From contig AP026543.1 of the NCBI GenBank assembly GCA_026075535.2, positions 62,001 to 126,000 of the forward strand: DNA of 64,000 nucleotides, given 5' to 3'. The translations under genes were made by a program, and so were the position numbers. The notes under the pieces were generated by a model that worked only from the letters and a program-made list of their open reading frames with translations, had not been told where the DNA came from and did no database searches. Positions 1 to 9,852 of this stretch are shown in pieces. Every line of letters begins with the position of its first letter. Positions within the stretch are counted from its first letter, which is position 1. This DNA comes from Tricholoma matsutake (taxonomy: Eukaryota; Basidiomycota; Agaricomycetes; Agaricales; Tricholomataceae).

Positions 1-2195
1 CTCTCCTGCAAATCTATGTGTCCCTAGGTCATTGATAATGTCTTTTGGTAGGTTCAGTGTAGTAATTATAGACACATTGTGGAACTGTTTTTGGTTCACA
101 GATAACCGACCTTCCAACTCACTGGAGATACGAGAGCATAGAAATGCAATGTCATTGGGTGTGCATGCTTTGTATCGCATGTTGCTCAATGCTTCTCGTA
201 GTTTTGCATCAACAGCTGACTGGGTTTTTTGACACATATTTTGACGCAGAATGACTACAGTTGTGATTTGATGCCAGAGCACTTTCCCAATGGCAGCTTC
301 TTGGTCACAAATGCTCTTTGGATTCGAACCTACTGTCCTACTATACAAAGATGCATGCTCCTGCCCTATTGCAGGTGGAAGCTGAGCAAAATCCCCTGCA
401 AATATCATATTTAGACCTCCAAAGGGAAGTTCAGTAATATTCATTACTCGTGCAAGCCTCTCATGAATTCTGAACATGTCTTTGCAGGATAACATTGATA
501 CCTCATCCATGAAAACATACTCTACTCCTTGCAATTGCTGTTTTACCTCTGCCAGCTGCAGATTAGCACACTTCCCTATTGCAAAGTCATTTATGCCAAA
601 CAGATAATGATATGTTGAACCACCAAGCAATGCAGCAGCACTCCCTGTAGGTGCTACATTTAAAAAATGGTGAGATTCTTTCTTACACTTGAAAAACTCT
701 ACTAAAGCTTTCAACACCTGTGATTTGCCTGTCCCACCCATTCCACCTATGTGCATCCTTAGCTGATCTGAAGATGAGTGGCATGAGTGGTTGGCAACTA
801 TGCGACATGCACACTCCTGCTCTGCATTTAGCTGAAAGTCCTTTGCTACTTCATTCATTTCATTTTGCCAGTCAGGACTAGTACATTTTTTTCCCAGATA
901 ATCCATGTCAACAACCTTGACACCTTTTAATATATTGGCTGCAGATGAGCAAGTCTCACTGGTATCCTGTTGGAAATTTTTCAATTGCCCCTCAAGAATT
1001 GCATGCCTTTTAGCTGCAACCACATTCTTCCATTCTGATCCTGCACAGATGCCAGAAACTGGTTCATTAGAAGTGGACTCCATATTTTTGGGAAGTCTTT
1101 CTGGTAGCTGCTTCATCCAACCTAGCTTTGTCATAATAAGCTTGGTCAATGACATAGATTTCATCTGTTGATGATACCTGTGACTTTGCAGATTGTCAAT
1201 TTCAATCTCATCGGCTTGCATAGCATCACAGTCATGATCCAGTTCATCCAACACTCCTGACTGTTTCATTTCATGTGGGATAAATTCATCATCCAGCCAG
1301 CCAGGTACTGCTGTTGCGCCTTTCTTTAATTCAGTTAAAAAATCATCTCTTTGGTCTAGACACTCATAGCAGATGTTGAAATTACGCATTATTTTTTCCT
1401 CCTGTCCAGTGAACTTGTGAGAAACAGAAGCTTCATCCCAGGACTCATTGACTAACTTGAGTGAAGAACCAGACCACCAGGGTTTGAACAATGTAAGCAT
1501 TGTTGTGCAATAAAACTCTCTGTCACCTTGATCACGATGAGGCAGGGTTTGGCCTACAAAGTTGGGTACAAGTGGAGCAGGAAAGCGCTTTAAGCCATGT
1601 GTTTCAATTAGTGGATGTGGCATTGAAAACTGTAGTATAGAATTCGACTTTTTGGATTTATGTAAACAAGAAGGGCCTTCAGGTTCACAATCTTTATCTG
1701 ATTCATTTGTAGGTTGATCAGTATCAGATTCAAGAACAGCTTGCTCTTGCATATCATCCTCCTCATCTTTGACAAAAGTTTGTGTTTTCTTCTTAGTAGG
1801 TTTGGTTGGAAACTTTACACATTTACAAGTAGATATCCAATCATAAAGGGACATGTCCTCCATGTCCACAGGCTGGTATATGTAGTCATACACATTTGAT
1901 ATTCCAATAACCTTTCCTTTGTGTTTTAATATAGCAACTTTTTCAGGTGGCTCTCCACTGAGGTCCTCACTCCAAGCCTTTCTTACTTCATTAACAAATG
2001 ATAACCAGTAAAATGGCACAAAATTATGGCTGGTGTAGTGGTCAGGATTTCCAAGTAAATACATGCAAATCATAGGAGAACCTATTTCAAGCTTTGCACT
2101 CATCGTATTGACCATCTTTGTCATAAGCTTCCTAGCCTTTACATGACTTTTTTCACAGCCACCAATCATTTCAGAACTCTTCTGAAAAACAGTTC
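1..2195 (-). pseudogene. Helitron Rep/Hel transposase, C-terminal Pif1 helicase part
   Basis: Segment of an autonomous Helitron transposase read right to left; it continues past the left edge. The reverse frame is open over the whole 2195 bases. The Pif1-family superfamily-1 helicase core is clear: Walker A GGMGGTGKSQ near 709-738, then APTGSAAALLGGSTYH, Walker B DEVSM near 499-516 and GDFAQLPP near 373-402. Between the core and the right end is a charged linker of about 400 residues. In rolling-circle transposons this domain unwinds the displaced strand. The gene was split at 2195/7955 by the copia element; the rest lies at 7955-9454 and 9853-11601. Those parts contain stops and frameshifts, so I call the whole gene a pseudogene although this segment alone is clean. 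Confidence 0.9.
2191..2195. repeat. 5-bp target-site duplication, left copy (copia)
   Basis: agttc directly precedes the 5' LTR and recurs at 7950-7954 directly after the 3' LTR. Five bases is the usual copia duplication length. Confidence 0.95.
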
Positions 2196-2500
2196 TGTTG
2201 AAATTAATCCCTGATGCATGCTGTATACATGAGGCAATACATGCAGCATACACATGTATACATGAGGCGATACATGCAGCATACACATGTTACTGCGCTT
2301 ACTGTGCATACATGCGGTAAACACATTCCCGAGTCATGTGACATCCTTAATATTATGTATATAAGGAGAACCTGTACCGTAGTAGGAATACAGTGTTCTT
2401 ACCTCTGCTAACCCTAGCTGTAAGTCTAACTAAACCCCAGGTAGGTTGTAAGGAACGTGTAGTCTCTTCCCCTGTGCAGCGTATATAGTCTGCTCCAACA
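2196..2500 (+). repeat. copia 5' LTR
   Basis: 305 bp, begins tgttgaaatt and ends ctccaaca (TG...CA ends). Near its start a 33-bp unit beginning gtatacatgaggc is duplicated in tandem with one base difference, within about 2221-2289. It holds the promoter and matches 7645-7949 without a difference by eye. Confidence 0.97.
2358..2364 (+). promoter_or_regulatory. TATA box of the copia LTR
   Basis: tatataa followed by gg, about 140 bp before the LTR end, where the U3/R boundary would be expected. The 3' LTR carries the same box at 7807-7813. Confidence 0.6.
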
Positions 2501-2515
2501 GGTTATGGGCCCTGC
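2501..2515 (+). other. Primer-binding site, internal initiator tRNA-Met type
   Basis: ggttatgggccctgc directly abuts the 5' LTR. It is complementary to the anticodon stem-loop of eukaryotic initiator tRNA-Met (GGGCCCAUAACC) and not to a tRNA 3' end. Drosophila copia and yeast Ty5 are known to prime from such a half tRNA, so the same mechanism is inferred here. Confidence 0.8.
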
Positions 2516-2749
2516 TGGGCACGTCGCGAACGCGCTTTAATTAGCTGCGAACGACGTTGACTTCATCGTCTCCAAATTATAACCTTGCGCTCTTCGTGAG
2601 CTGCATTGCGCTCCCTGCGAGCTGCATATAAAACCTAGGTTGACTAGGGTTAACCACTCTGAAGGAGTGTTTTCTCCTGAGAACGTTAAATGTGTTTTAT
2701 TGAGTAAAAAGACTGATTGAGCGCTTTTAACAGCTGCCACCACAGAATC

Positions 2750-5700
2750 ATGTCTTCAACTCTTGAAAAACTCGTTCAAACTTTCGATGGATCAAATTAC
2801 ATCTTATGGGCCGACTCAATGAAGGCGTGGCTCAGGTCTCAGGGCCTCTGGCAAATAACTAGCGGGGCGGAGCAAAAACCGCCCCCGGCGCCTCCCTTGA
2901 CGGCGACGAACGCTACCTTGGTAGCGGACGCTAATGCCAAGCTCCAGACCTGGAGCAACAAAAATGACCAGGCTATTGGTAGCCTAGTGCTCCGCCTGGC
3001 CCCCTCCATTCGGCAGCGTGCCAACACAAAGGACACTGCTGAGGAGGTGTGGGTTCTCATTCGCACCGATTATGGTGTGGACGGCCCCTCCCAAGTCTTT
3101 TCGGACTTTAGGTCCGCAATAGCAATCAAAATCCCGGCTGCGAACCCTGCACCGGAGATTGCGAGAATGGCTGACAAATTTGAGCGCCTCACGGCTGCTA
3201 ACGTCGCCATCCCCGAGCTAGTACAGGCGATGATTCTACTTGCTGCGATGCCGCGCGAGTACGACTCATTGTCTGCAACGGTCCTTAACACGACCGCCAC
3301 TAGCGCCTTGACATTTAAACATGTCAAGGACTCCATTGTTGCTGAAGCCTCAAGGCGCACAGCAGTTGGAAAGCCCGCTGGCCAGCCTCAGGCCAACAAA
3401 CTTTCTGCTGTTAAGCGCAAGGGGGGAAACCCCAAATGGCAGCCCAAAGAAGGGCAAAACAGCAACGGAGACTCGTCCCGAAAACGTGGACGACGTGGGG
3501 ACAGAAAGACTAAGGAGGAGAAGCCAAAGGAGAAACATACCCACCTCGCCTCCAACGCCTTTACCACCATAAATGGTAATGGCACCATCATACCGCCGAT
3601 GCCGCTCATACAGCGCATCGAGCGACGCGAACACACTCCCACAAGGGATCCTCGCCGCCGACCGCCTGCACAGGCATATACGGGCGCGGCCTCTTCTTCT
3701 CGTTCAGTTTACACCGAATATCAGCAAGCTCGAGACACCCTCGAGCGCATGCAACTTCCGCGCACCGCGAAAAATCTGCGACCGCTGGAAGAGCACCTTA
3801 CGGTGCGAGAAGGTAAGAGAAGGAGGATAGAGCCAGAAACCGAGGCTACGATCGAGGAGGTAGAAGACGATACCGTCTCCCTCGGATCCGAACCTCCAGT
3901 AACTGACGAGGAAGTGTGGAAAGCCGTCGACGAAATGCTCGTCGATGAACCCCTTGACACAGGGGCGTATGATGACAGGTCAGTCCTTTTCCCTGCCACA
4001 AGCACTAAGATTAAAATTCCTATGAATACAGCGAACTTTTCATGTGAAATTTTACCGCTATTAAATGTATCATGGAATTATGTAGATCTTAATATATGTG
4101 CTATGTGTGCAAAGGGAGATTGTAAGAAAGGTGCCGACTGGATCATGGATTCAGGCGCATCAAAACACTTCACTGGTGAAATGAAAGATTTCGCTTCTTA
4201 CGAGCCTTTACCGAGAAAGGACTCTACCTTGGTCCAAACGGCCACTGGTACTACTCATATAGTAGGAAAAGGAGCAGTCTTCATTAGACACCAGGTAGTA
4301 TGTAATGGGAAGTCAGAGACGCGTGAAACGCGGCTATACCCCGTCTACTACATACCCGACATTAATACTCGATTGATGTCAATGGGGGTCTTTTTACAAG
4401 ACGGAAGTGATGTGCGTGGTTCCTCCGCATACATTTCATTCATCGAGCATGGAAACCCAATCATGCATTGTGTCCCTCTAAGGAGGAATGACACGATCTA
4501 TTGGGCTCGGACTCATATATTGAGCACCAAAAAGGTTAATGTCGCGACCATTTATGTCGCTGACTACTTGACTTGGCATAGGCGACTTGGACACCCATCC
4601 AAAGAGGCGCTAGGGAAAATGCCTAAAAGCACCATAAAATTCCCAAGGAATTTAATTATTCCTAAAGACAAAATTATATGTCCAGGGTGTGCAGAAGGGA
4701 AAATGACCTCAAAATCTTTTCCCGAGTCAGACTCACGAGCTGACAAATCCTTTGAATTAATACATTCCGACCTAAAGGAACTCCCGGTACTATCGTACCA
4801 CAAACATAAATACTTCATTGTATTTCTGGATGACAAAACGTCACATATTTGGGTCCAATGCCTTAGAAAGAAATCTGACGCTGCTGCAGCGATTAGACAA
4901 TTTCAAGCGATGGCTAAGACCCAATATGGCGCTACAATCAAGCGCTGGCGTGTTGATCCAGGGGGGGAGTTCAAGGATCGTGAGCTACAAAAACAGCTCA
5001 AGGATTTAGGCATCAAAATAGAGATGTCTGCACCCCACGTTCATCAACAGAACGGGCGCGCAGAGCGCGCCATAAGGACAATAATGGAAAAGTCGCAAAC
5101 CCTGCGATTCACCGCTTGTCTACCACAATCATGGTGGGAATTTTGCATAGAACATGCAACACATTTATACAACCGAACCCCAATAAGGCGCCTGAAATGG
5201 CTGACACCTTTTGAGGACCTGACAAAGGTCCGCCCAGATCTAAACAATCTGAAGGTCTTCGGTTGCGGTGCTTATGTCTATCTACCAAAAGAAAAACGTC
5301 CAACAACATTGTCTCCTCGATCGGAGCTAATGACGTACCTTGGAGTAGAAGATGGCATTAAAGCATATCGTTTCATGCGACGAAACGGCGCAATATTCAT
5401 TGGTGCTACGGCACTATTTGATGAAACGATGTTCCCATGCTGTCCCGGAGCTAAAACTCCTGCCAAGACAGACCTTGGTGATTTTCCACCAGAACCAGAA
5501 GATGACGACCACTCATCTGGAACGGATGGCGATGACCCTATACCGCCACAAAATCCGCCCCTTCCTCCATCATCAGAAGATGATGATGATTTACCAAGCG
5601 AGCAAAAGGCGCATGACGATGCGACTAACGCTCCTCCTCCGCCGCCTCCAGTTAACACTGAGGACTTTCGTCCAAGACGTGAAGATCAACAGGAATGGCA

Positions 5701-7612
5701 GCAATTGCCCCGTCGATCAGGCAGGCAGAGGAAAATCCCAAACCGTCCCGGCAATACCTATGGAGAACAGCGACTCCCCTCTGACATAGAGAGAGACATT
5801 GCGCGTGATCGATATTGGAAGAAGTCTGTGGGTCAAGATTCGGATCATAACCGAACACGACCACGACCTCAACAGCAAGAACCGGTTGCTGGACCGAGTT
5901 CGGCACCCCACGAGAGTGTGCCCGATTCCAATAATCAAGAACATGATCACCCAATGGGGGAACCGGACGAAGCAGGTTATATTAAAAAGATAACCAAGGA
6001 AGGTGGAGATGAGCTTATCCGCTGGCTGTTGTCAAAAGCAGTCACACCATCAAGCGGAAAAAGCCTAGTTCCAAACCAATTTCGCGATATTGCGCGCCTA
6101 CCCCGGCAGCAGCAACTTGAGTGGAAACAGGCTTGTCGTGAAGAGTTAGAGGCTCTTCGCAAGCGACAAGTCTATGACATCGTCGATCTTCCACATGATC
6201 GAAAAACGATCAAAAATAGATGGGTTTTCTCCGTGAAATCGGACGGAAGAAAACGAGCCAGACTCGTGGCCAAAGGCTTTTCACAAGTCGAAGGCGTTGA
6301 CTTTGATGAGATTTTCTCACCAGTAGTCCGCTACGAGACCGTACGCCTCATGTTTGCCCTTGCATCTCTAGAAGGCATGTATATGACCGGTCTAGATGTA
6401 AAAACCGCATTTTTATACGGCAAACTTGATGAGGAGATCTATATGGATCAACCCGAGGGTTTCAAACTCGAGGGTAAAGAGCGCAAAGTAATGCGCTTAC
6501 GCCGAGCATTGTATGGCCTTAAACAGGCTTCACTAGCATGGTGGAGAGAGCTAGAGGCATTTATGCGCACCATTGGGTTCGTGCGCGCCAGCTCCGATGC
6601 CGGCATCTTCATACACAAGGATCCTAAGACAGGCAGCATCGTTATTGCGCTAGTCTATGTTGATGATGGCTTGTTCATGGGCAAGAACAAGAAACTTGTG
6701 GATGAAAAGAAGAATGCTTGCCTGAAGCATTGGGAGTGCCGTAGTACTGAAAAAGTCATGGAATTCTTAGGCATGCGCGTCACCCAGACCGCTACAAAAG
6801 TCAAACTCGATCAAACAGAATATCTCGCCAAAGTGCTTGAGAGGTTCGAGATGACAAATGCCAAGATTGCCCCCACTCCGCTCCCGACTGGCTACAAACC
6901 GTCGGAGAACACAGCGACGCCAAACGCGGCGCTTAGATCAAAATATCAGTCTGTGATCGGATCTTTATTGTATCTGATGCTCGGAACGCGACCTGATATC
7001 GCTTACGCGGTAATCAAGATGTCGCAATTCTCGGCTAATCCTAGCCAAGAACATCTAGACAAAGCGATGTACATAATGCGCTATCTGGTGGGAACCCAGA
7101 AGTACAGTATGGTCTATGATGGAGAGAAATCCGAGGGGCTACAGGCCTTCACAGATTCTGATTGGGCAGCTGACACAGTCAAGCGCCGATCTACAACGGG
7201 TTACTTTGCTACTCTGGCAAGTGGCATTGTGTGCTGGCAGTCCCGTTTACAAAAAACTGTAGCACTGTCATCCACAGAAGCCGAATACATGGCTCTCTCC
7301 GACACTTGTCGGCAGATAGTGTGGATAGAGTCCTTATTCCAGGAACTTGGATATACACTGAAGCGCGTACCAATCTGCGCTGACAATCAAGGATCCATCT
7401 TTATTGGATCAAATCCAGTTCAGGAAAGAAGGACCAAACATATAGACATTCGCTACCACTACACCCGCGAATGCATAGAAAATGACAAAGTCACAGTCGT
7501 TTTCATTCCTGGAAGTGATAATCCGGCTGACATGTTCACAAAGAACCTTGGCGCCGTCCTATTCAGGAAATTTAGAGACTCTCTCGGAATTACTTTCGAG
7601 ATTCAAACTTAG
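2750..7612 (+). CDS. copia Gag-Pol polyprotein, intact
   Basis: 1620 codons from the ATG at 2750; the frame opens slightly earlier at a TTG, but this ATG starts the Gag homology. Order: UBN2-type Gag (FDGSNYILWADSMKAW), a long charged linker, aspartic protease DSGAS (~467), integrase zinc-binding region (WHRRLGH ~608, CPGC ~643), integrase core with D ~674, VDPGGEF ~735 and E ~771 (35 residues between the last two, the DD35E pattern), reverse transcriptase with LDVKTAFLYG and YVDD (~1303), and RNase H with FTDSDWA, STEAEY and DNQGS (~1467-1545). All catalytic residues I can check are present. Unusual: no CCHC zinc knuckle; between Gag and protease lies only CAMCAKGDC. Gag and Pol share one frame with no visible frameshift site, so the Gag:Pol ratio must be set some other way. 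Confidence 0.96.
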   Translation: MSSTLEKLVQTFDGSNYILWADSMKAWLRSQGLWQITSGAEQKPPPAPPLTATNATLVADANAKLQTWSNKNDQAIGSLVLRLAPSIRQRANTKDTAEEVWVLIRTDYGVDGPSQVFSDFRSAIAIKIPAANPAPEIARMADKFERLTAANVAIPELVQAMILLAAMPREYDSLSATVLNTTATSALTFKHVKDSIVAEASRRTAVGKPAGQPQANKLSAVKRKGGNPKWQPKEGQNSNGDSSRKRGRRGDRKTKEEKPKEKHTHLASNAFTTINGNGTIIPPMPLIQRIERREHTPTRDPRRRPPAQAYTGAASSSRSVYTEYQQARDTLERMQLPRTAKNLRPLEEHLTVREGKRRRIEPETEATIEEVEDDTVSLGSEPPVTDEEVWKAVDEMLVDEPLDTGAYDDRSVLFPATSTKIKIPMNTANFSCEILPLLNVSWNYVDLNICAMCAKGDCKKGADWIMDSGASKHFTGEMKDFASYEPLPRKDSTLVQTATGTTHIVGKGAVFIRHQVVCNGKSETRETRLYPVYYIPDINTRLMSMGVFLQDGSDVRGSSAYISFIEHGNPIMHCVPLRRNDTIYWARTHILSTKKVNVATIYVADYLTWHRRLGHPSKEALGKMPKSTIKFPRNLIIPKDKIICPGCAEGKMTSKSFPESDSRADKSFELIHSDLKELPVLSYHKHKYFIVFLDDKTSHIWVQCLRKKSDAAAAIRQFQAMAKTQYGATIKRWRVDPGGEFKDRELQKQLKDLGIKIEMSAPHVHQQNGRAERAIRTIMEKSQTLRFTACLPQSWWEFCIEHATHLYNRTPIRRLKWLTPFEDLTKVRPDLNNLKVFGCGAYVYLPKEKRPTTLSPRSELMTYLGVEDGIKAYRFMRRNGAIFIGATALFDETMFPCCPGAKTPAKTDLGDFPPEPEDDDHSSGTDGDDPIPPQNPPLPPSSEDDDDLPSEQKAHDDATNAPPPPPPVNTEDFRPRREDQQEWQQLPRRSGRQRKIPNRPGNTYGEQRLPSDIERDIARDRYWKKSVGQDSDHNRTRPRPQQQEPVAGPSSAPHESVPDSNNQEHDHPMGEPDEAGYIKKITKEGGDELIRWLLSKAVTPSSGKSLVPNQFRDIARLPRQQQLEWKQACREELEALRKRQVYDIVDLPHDRKTIKNRWVFSVKSDGRKRARLVAKGFSQVEGVDFDEIFSPVVRYETVRLMFALASLEGMYMTGLDVKTAFLYGKLDEEIYMDQPEGFKLEGKERKVMRLRRALYGLKQASLAWWRELEAFMRTIGFVRASSDAGIFIHKDPKTGSIVIALVYVDDGLFMGKNKKLVDEKKNACLKHWECRSTEKVMEFLGMRVTQTATKVKLDQTEYLAKVLERFEMTNAKIAPTPLPTGYKPSENTATPNAALRSKYQSVIGSLLYLMLGTRPDIAYAVIKMSQFSANPSQEHLDKAMYIMRYLVGTQKYSMVYDGEKSEGLQAFTDSDWAADTVKRRSTTGYFATLASGIVCWQSRLQKTVALSSTEAEYMALSDTCRQIVWIESLFQELGYTLKRVPICADNQGSIFIGSNPVQERRTKHIDIRYHYTRECIENDKVTVVFIPGSDNPADMFTKNLGAVLFRKFRDSLGITFEIQT

Positions 7613-7634
7613 CTGCTTAGAGCGCTGTACAGTT

Positions 7635-7644
7635 TGAGGGGGGG
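7635..7644 (+). other. copia polypurine tract
   Basis: tgaggggggg directly before the 3' LTR; it would prime plus-strand synthesis. Confidence 0.85.
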
Positions 7645-7949
7645 TGTTGAAATTAATCCCTGATGCATGCTGTATACATGAGGCAATACATGCAGCATAC
7701 ACATGTATACATGAGGCGATACATGCAGCATACACATGTTACTGCGCTTACTGTGCATACATGCGGTAAACACATTCCCGAGTCATGTGACATCCTTAAT
7801 ATTATGTATATAAGGAGAACCTGTACCGTAGTAGGAATACAGTGTTCTTACCTCTGCTAACCCTAGCTGTAAGTCTAACTAAACCCCAGGTAGGTTGTAA
7901 GGAACGTGTAGTCTCTTCCCCTGTGCAGCGTATATAGTCTGCTCCAACA
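7645..7949 (+). repeat. copia 3' LTR
   Basis: 305 bp, identical by eye to 2196-2500, followed by the TSD agttc at 7950-7954. Confidence 0.97.
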
Positions 7950-7954
7950 AGTTC
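7950..7954. repeat. 5-bp target-site duplication, right copy (copia)
   Basis: agttc, matching 2191-2195. Removing the element and one copy restores the Helitron gene, which then has a TGA (7953-7955) at the junction. Confidence 0.95.
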
Positions 7955-9454
7955 AAATGGATTCAAATACAACATGGGTCTTCAGACTCATTTTCATAAT
8001 ATAGTCAGACACATACAAAAGAACACCCTTGATGGCAGTTCCAGATCTGAGACTTGTTACATCAGTATTGCAGTGGAACACATATGAAATTACTCTAGAG
8101 AAATTGTTAATCCATGGTTCTCTTTTCTTTACATTGAGTGCCCCAGTTACAGGGTCAACTTCTGTTTGCTCAAAGAGTTCATGAGGAAACCATGCTTTAC
8201 ATTTACCCCATTTATTATCTGTACAACCTTTATATGCTGTTGATCTATTCTGTGTACCATCTCTATTGATGTTAGTACTACAGGTATGTATATTGGACTT
8301 TGAAACAATATCATCTACAGTAAATGCAAAGCCTTCCTGCCAAGCTTTCAAATTTCAACACTTTTTACAACTACCACACTTTTCAGCACATGATATTGGT
8401 GGAGCTTTCAGTAGGGTCATGATAGACAGAAGATTTTGCAGCATCAGACACATTGGTCAGAACATCAGCCTGTGTGCCTGTGATATACTCACCTTGATAT
8501 GCACTTTCTAGATATTCAACCATCTGTTGCTGAAAGTCAGAGGTGGGGTCTACTATACGATCCCTTATTTCATCAGGAGTAAGTCCACCCTTAATCCAAA
8601 GTAATAGATGAATGTGAAGTGTGAGCCTACCCTGCTGCTCAACAGTACCATAGTATGCAGATGTTTCCCCAAAGAGGCCAGGGTGATGAGAATCAACACC
8701 AAGAACATGCTTAATGAATTGCTCTACCATGAAATTGAAAAAACAAGCACAAGCCACTGGATTACTAGCAATAAGACGATATTGATCCTCCGGAACTCTA
8801 ATCTGAGGTTTGAAATTCACTTTCTGGTCAGCATAATATAGTGCAATAGGACTTTTAACATCAGCAGGAGAAAGTGTGATATACCAAAGTGGTGCACCCT
8901 CATAGGCTATCAATGACCAAATCTCATTTCTCATGTATTTTTTTGCAGTGACAGATCCTGACACCTTCCCACCTATGTGATCCAAGTCTCGAATAACTTG
9001 AAAACAATTGCTTTCTTCTGGTGTAGATGGTTTCACAATTTCACCTTTGGACATCTTAACTGCCATTGTAGAAAGCACATCTTGATTGAGATTGAGCGAA
9101 TGCTGTGCAATATCATCAAACTTCTTTGTTTCAGCTAACAGAAAACCTCCAGTGGTACTTGCCTTGATTTGTTCATGGCTGAAGGCTACAAAAGGAAAAG
9201 CAGGGTCTCTTTGAAAGCCTTTGTCATGGTACATGAGGAGTCAGAAAGTGAGGTAGACCCAATGCCTCCATGACCATATGGAAATAAGCAAGGGAAAAGC
9301 TATGGATACAGTCCAGGATTCTTGTAAATAGACTCTGCCTGTGCACTGTGTCCAATTGAAAGAGCCTTTCCTTTGTTATCCCAGTGACGTAAAGCAATTG
9401 CCTTTTGCATGTCAAGAGTTTTAGTATCCAATTCTGCACCAGTAAGTCCATGTA
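7955..9454 (-). pseudogene. Helitron Rep/Hel transposase, HUH endonuclease part
   Basis: Middle of the Helitron gene, carrying the Helitron_like_N/Rep nuclease. The HUH metal site is LTLHIHLLLW (in the frame 8383-9234), and the two-tyrosine motif is YVSDYIMK (near 8000), the nucleophiles that cut and join DNA in rolling-circle transposition. A cysteine-rich stretch lies between them near 8360-8390. Damage on the minus strand: TGA at 7953-7955 and 8355-8357, a one-base shift near 8383-8410, another near 9230-9245, and TAG at 9300-9302 where Gln is expected (PGLYP-stop-LFP). Both TGA codons would be CGA (Arg) with one base changed. The frame is then broken by the solo LTR at 9455. Confidence 0.9.
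9450..9454. repeat. 5-bp TSD, left copy (solo LTR)
   Basis: atgta; repeated at 9853-9857 directly after the solo LTR. Confidence 0.9.
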
Positions 9455-9852
9455 TGTTAGGAAACCACCCCATTACCTAATAAAATTTCATTTTATTTAT
9501 TATGTCGAATTATGCTACATGATGCCAAATGACACTACACTTTGATAGCATGAGAATTTTATTTCGCATGCATCAAGATGTACACGATGTCCGCACATGT
9601 CAGTAACAACAATGTACAATATATGTAACATAGTATATAAACCCTAAATATACACCTAGGGGACCCAGTTGTGTTCTCTTAGGTATTCCACCTACATTTT
9701 CAGTGTGAAAGGCCTATCTCAACAAACTCACCTATTAATAACCCCTCGCATCAAAACCATCAATTCCCCCATCATGAGTGTGGATCCCACCCCCTTCTTG
9801 TAGAGAGAACCCACACAGTCTTAGCTAGCAGATAGTGGGTATCGCCCTAACA
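9455..9852 (+). mobile_element. Solo LTR of the gypsy family found at 49387-55594
   Basis: 398 bp beginning tgttaggaaaccacc and ending gccctaaca, flanked by the 5-bp TSD atgta. It is the reverse complement of the LTRs at 49387-49788 and 55193-55594, so in element sense it points rightward. A TATATAAA box lies at 9634-9641. No internal sequence remains, as expected after LTR-LTR recombination. It disrupts the Helitron gene between its N-terminal and Rep regions. Confidence 0.95.

Larger units (their letters stand above)
2196..7949 (+). mobile_element. Full-length Ty1/copia LTR retrotransposon
   Basis: Complete element of 5754 bp: two 305-bp LTRs that I find identical base for base, primer-binding site, one uninterrupted gag-pol frame, polypurine tract and 5-bp TSD agttc. 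It sits inside a minus-strand Helitron transposase gene. Identical LTRs and an intact frame mean the insertion is very recent and the copy may still be able to move. Its GC-rich coding sequence contrasts with the AT-richer host. Confidence 0.97.

Noticed and set aside
32..1899. Plus-strand frames of 60-90 codons
   Set aside because: They lie opposite the fully open, motif-bearing Helitron helicase frame on the minus strand.
2214..7860. Identical 65-codon frames in the two copia LTRs
   Set aside because: They are the duplicated LTR sequence; no homology or codon structure.
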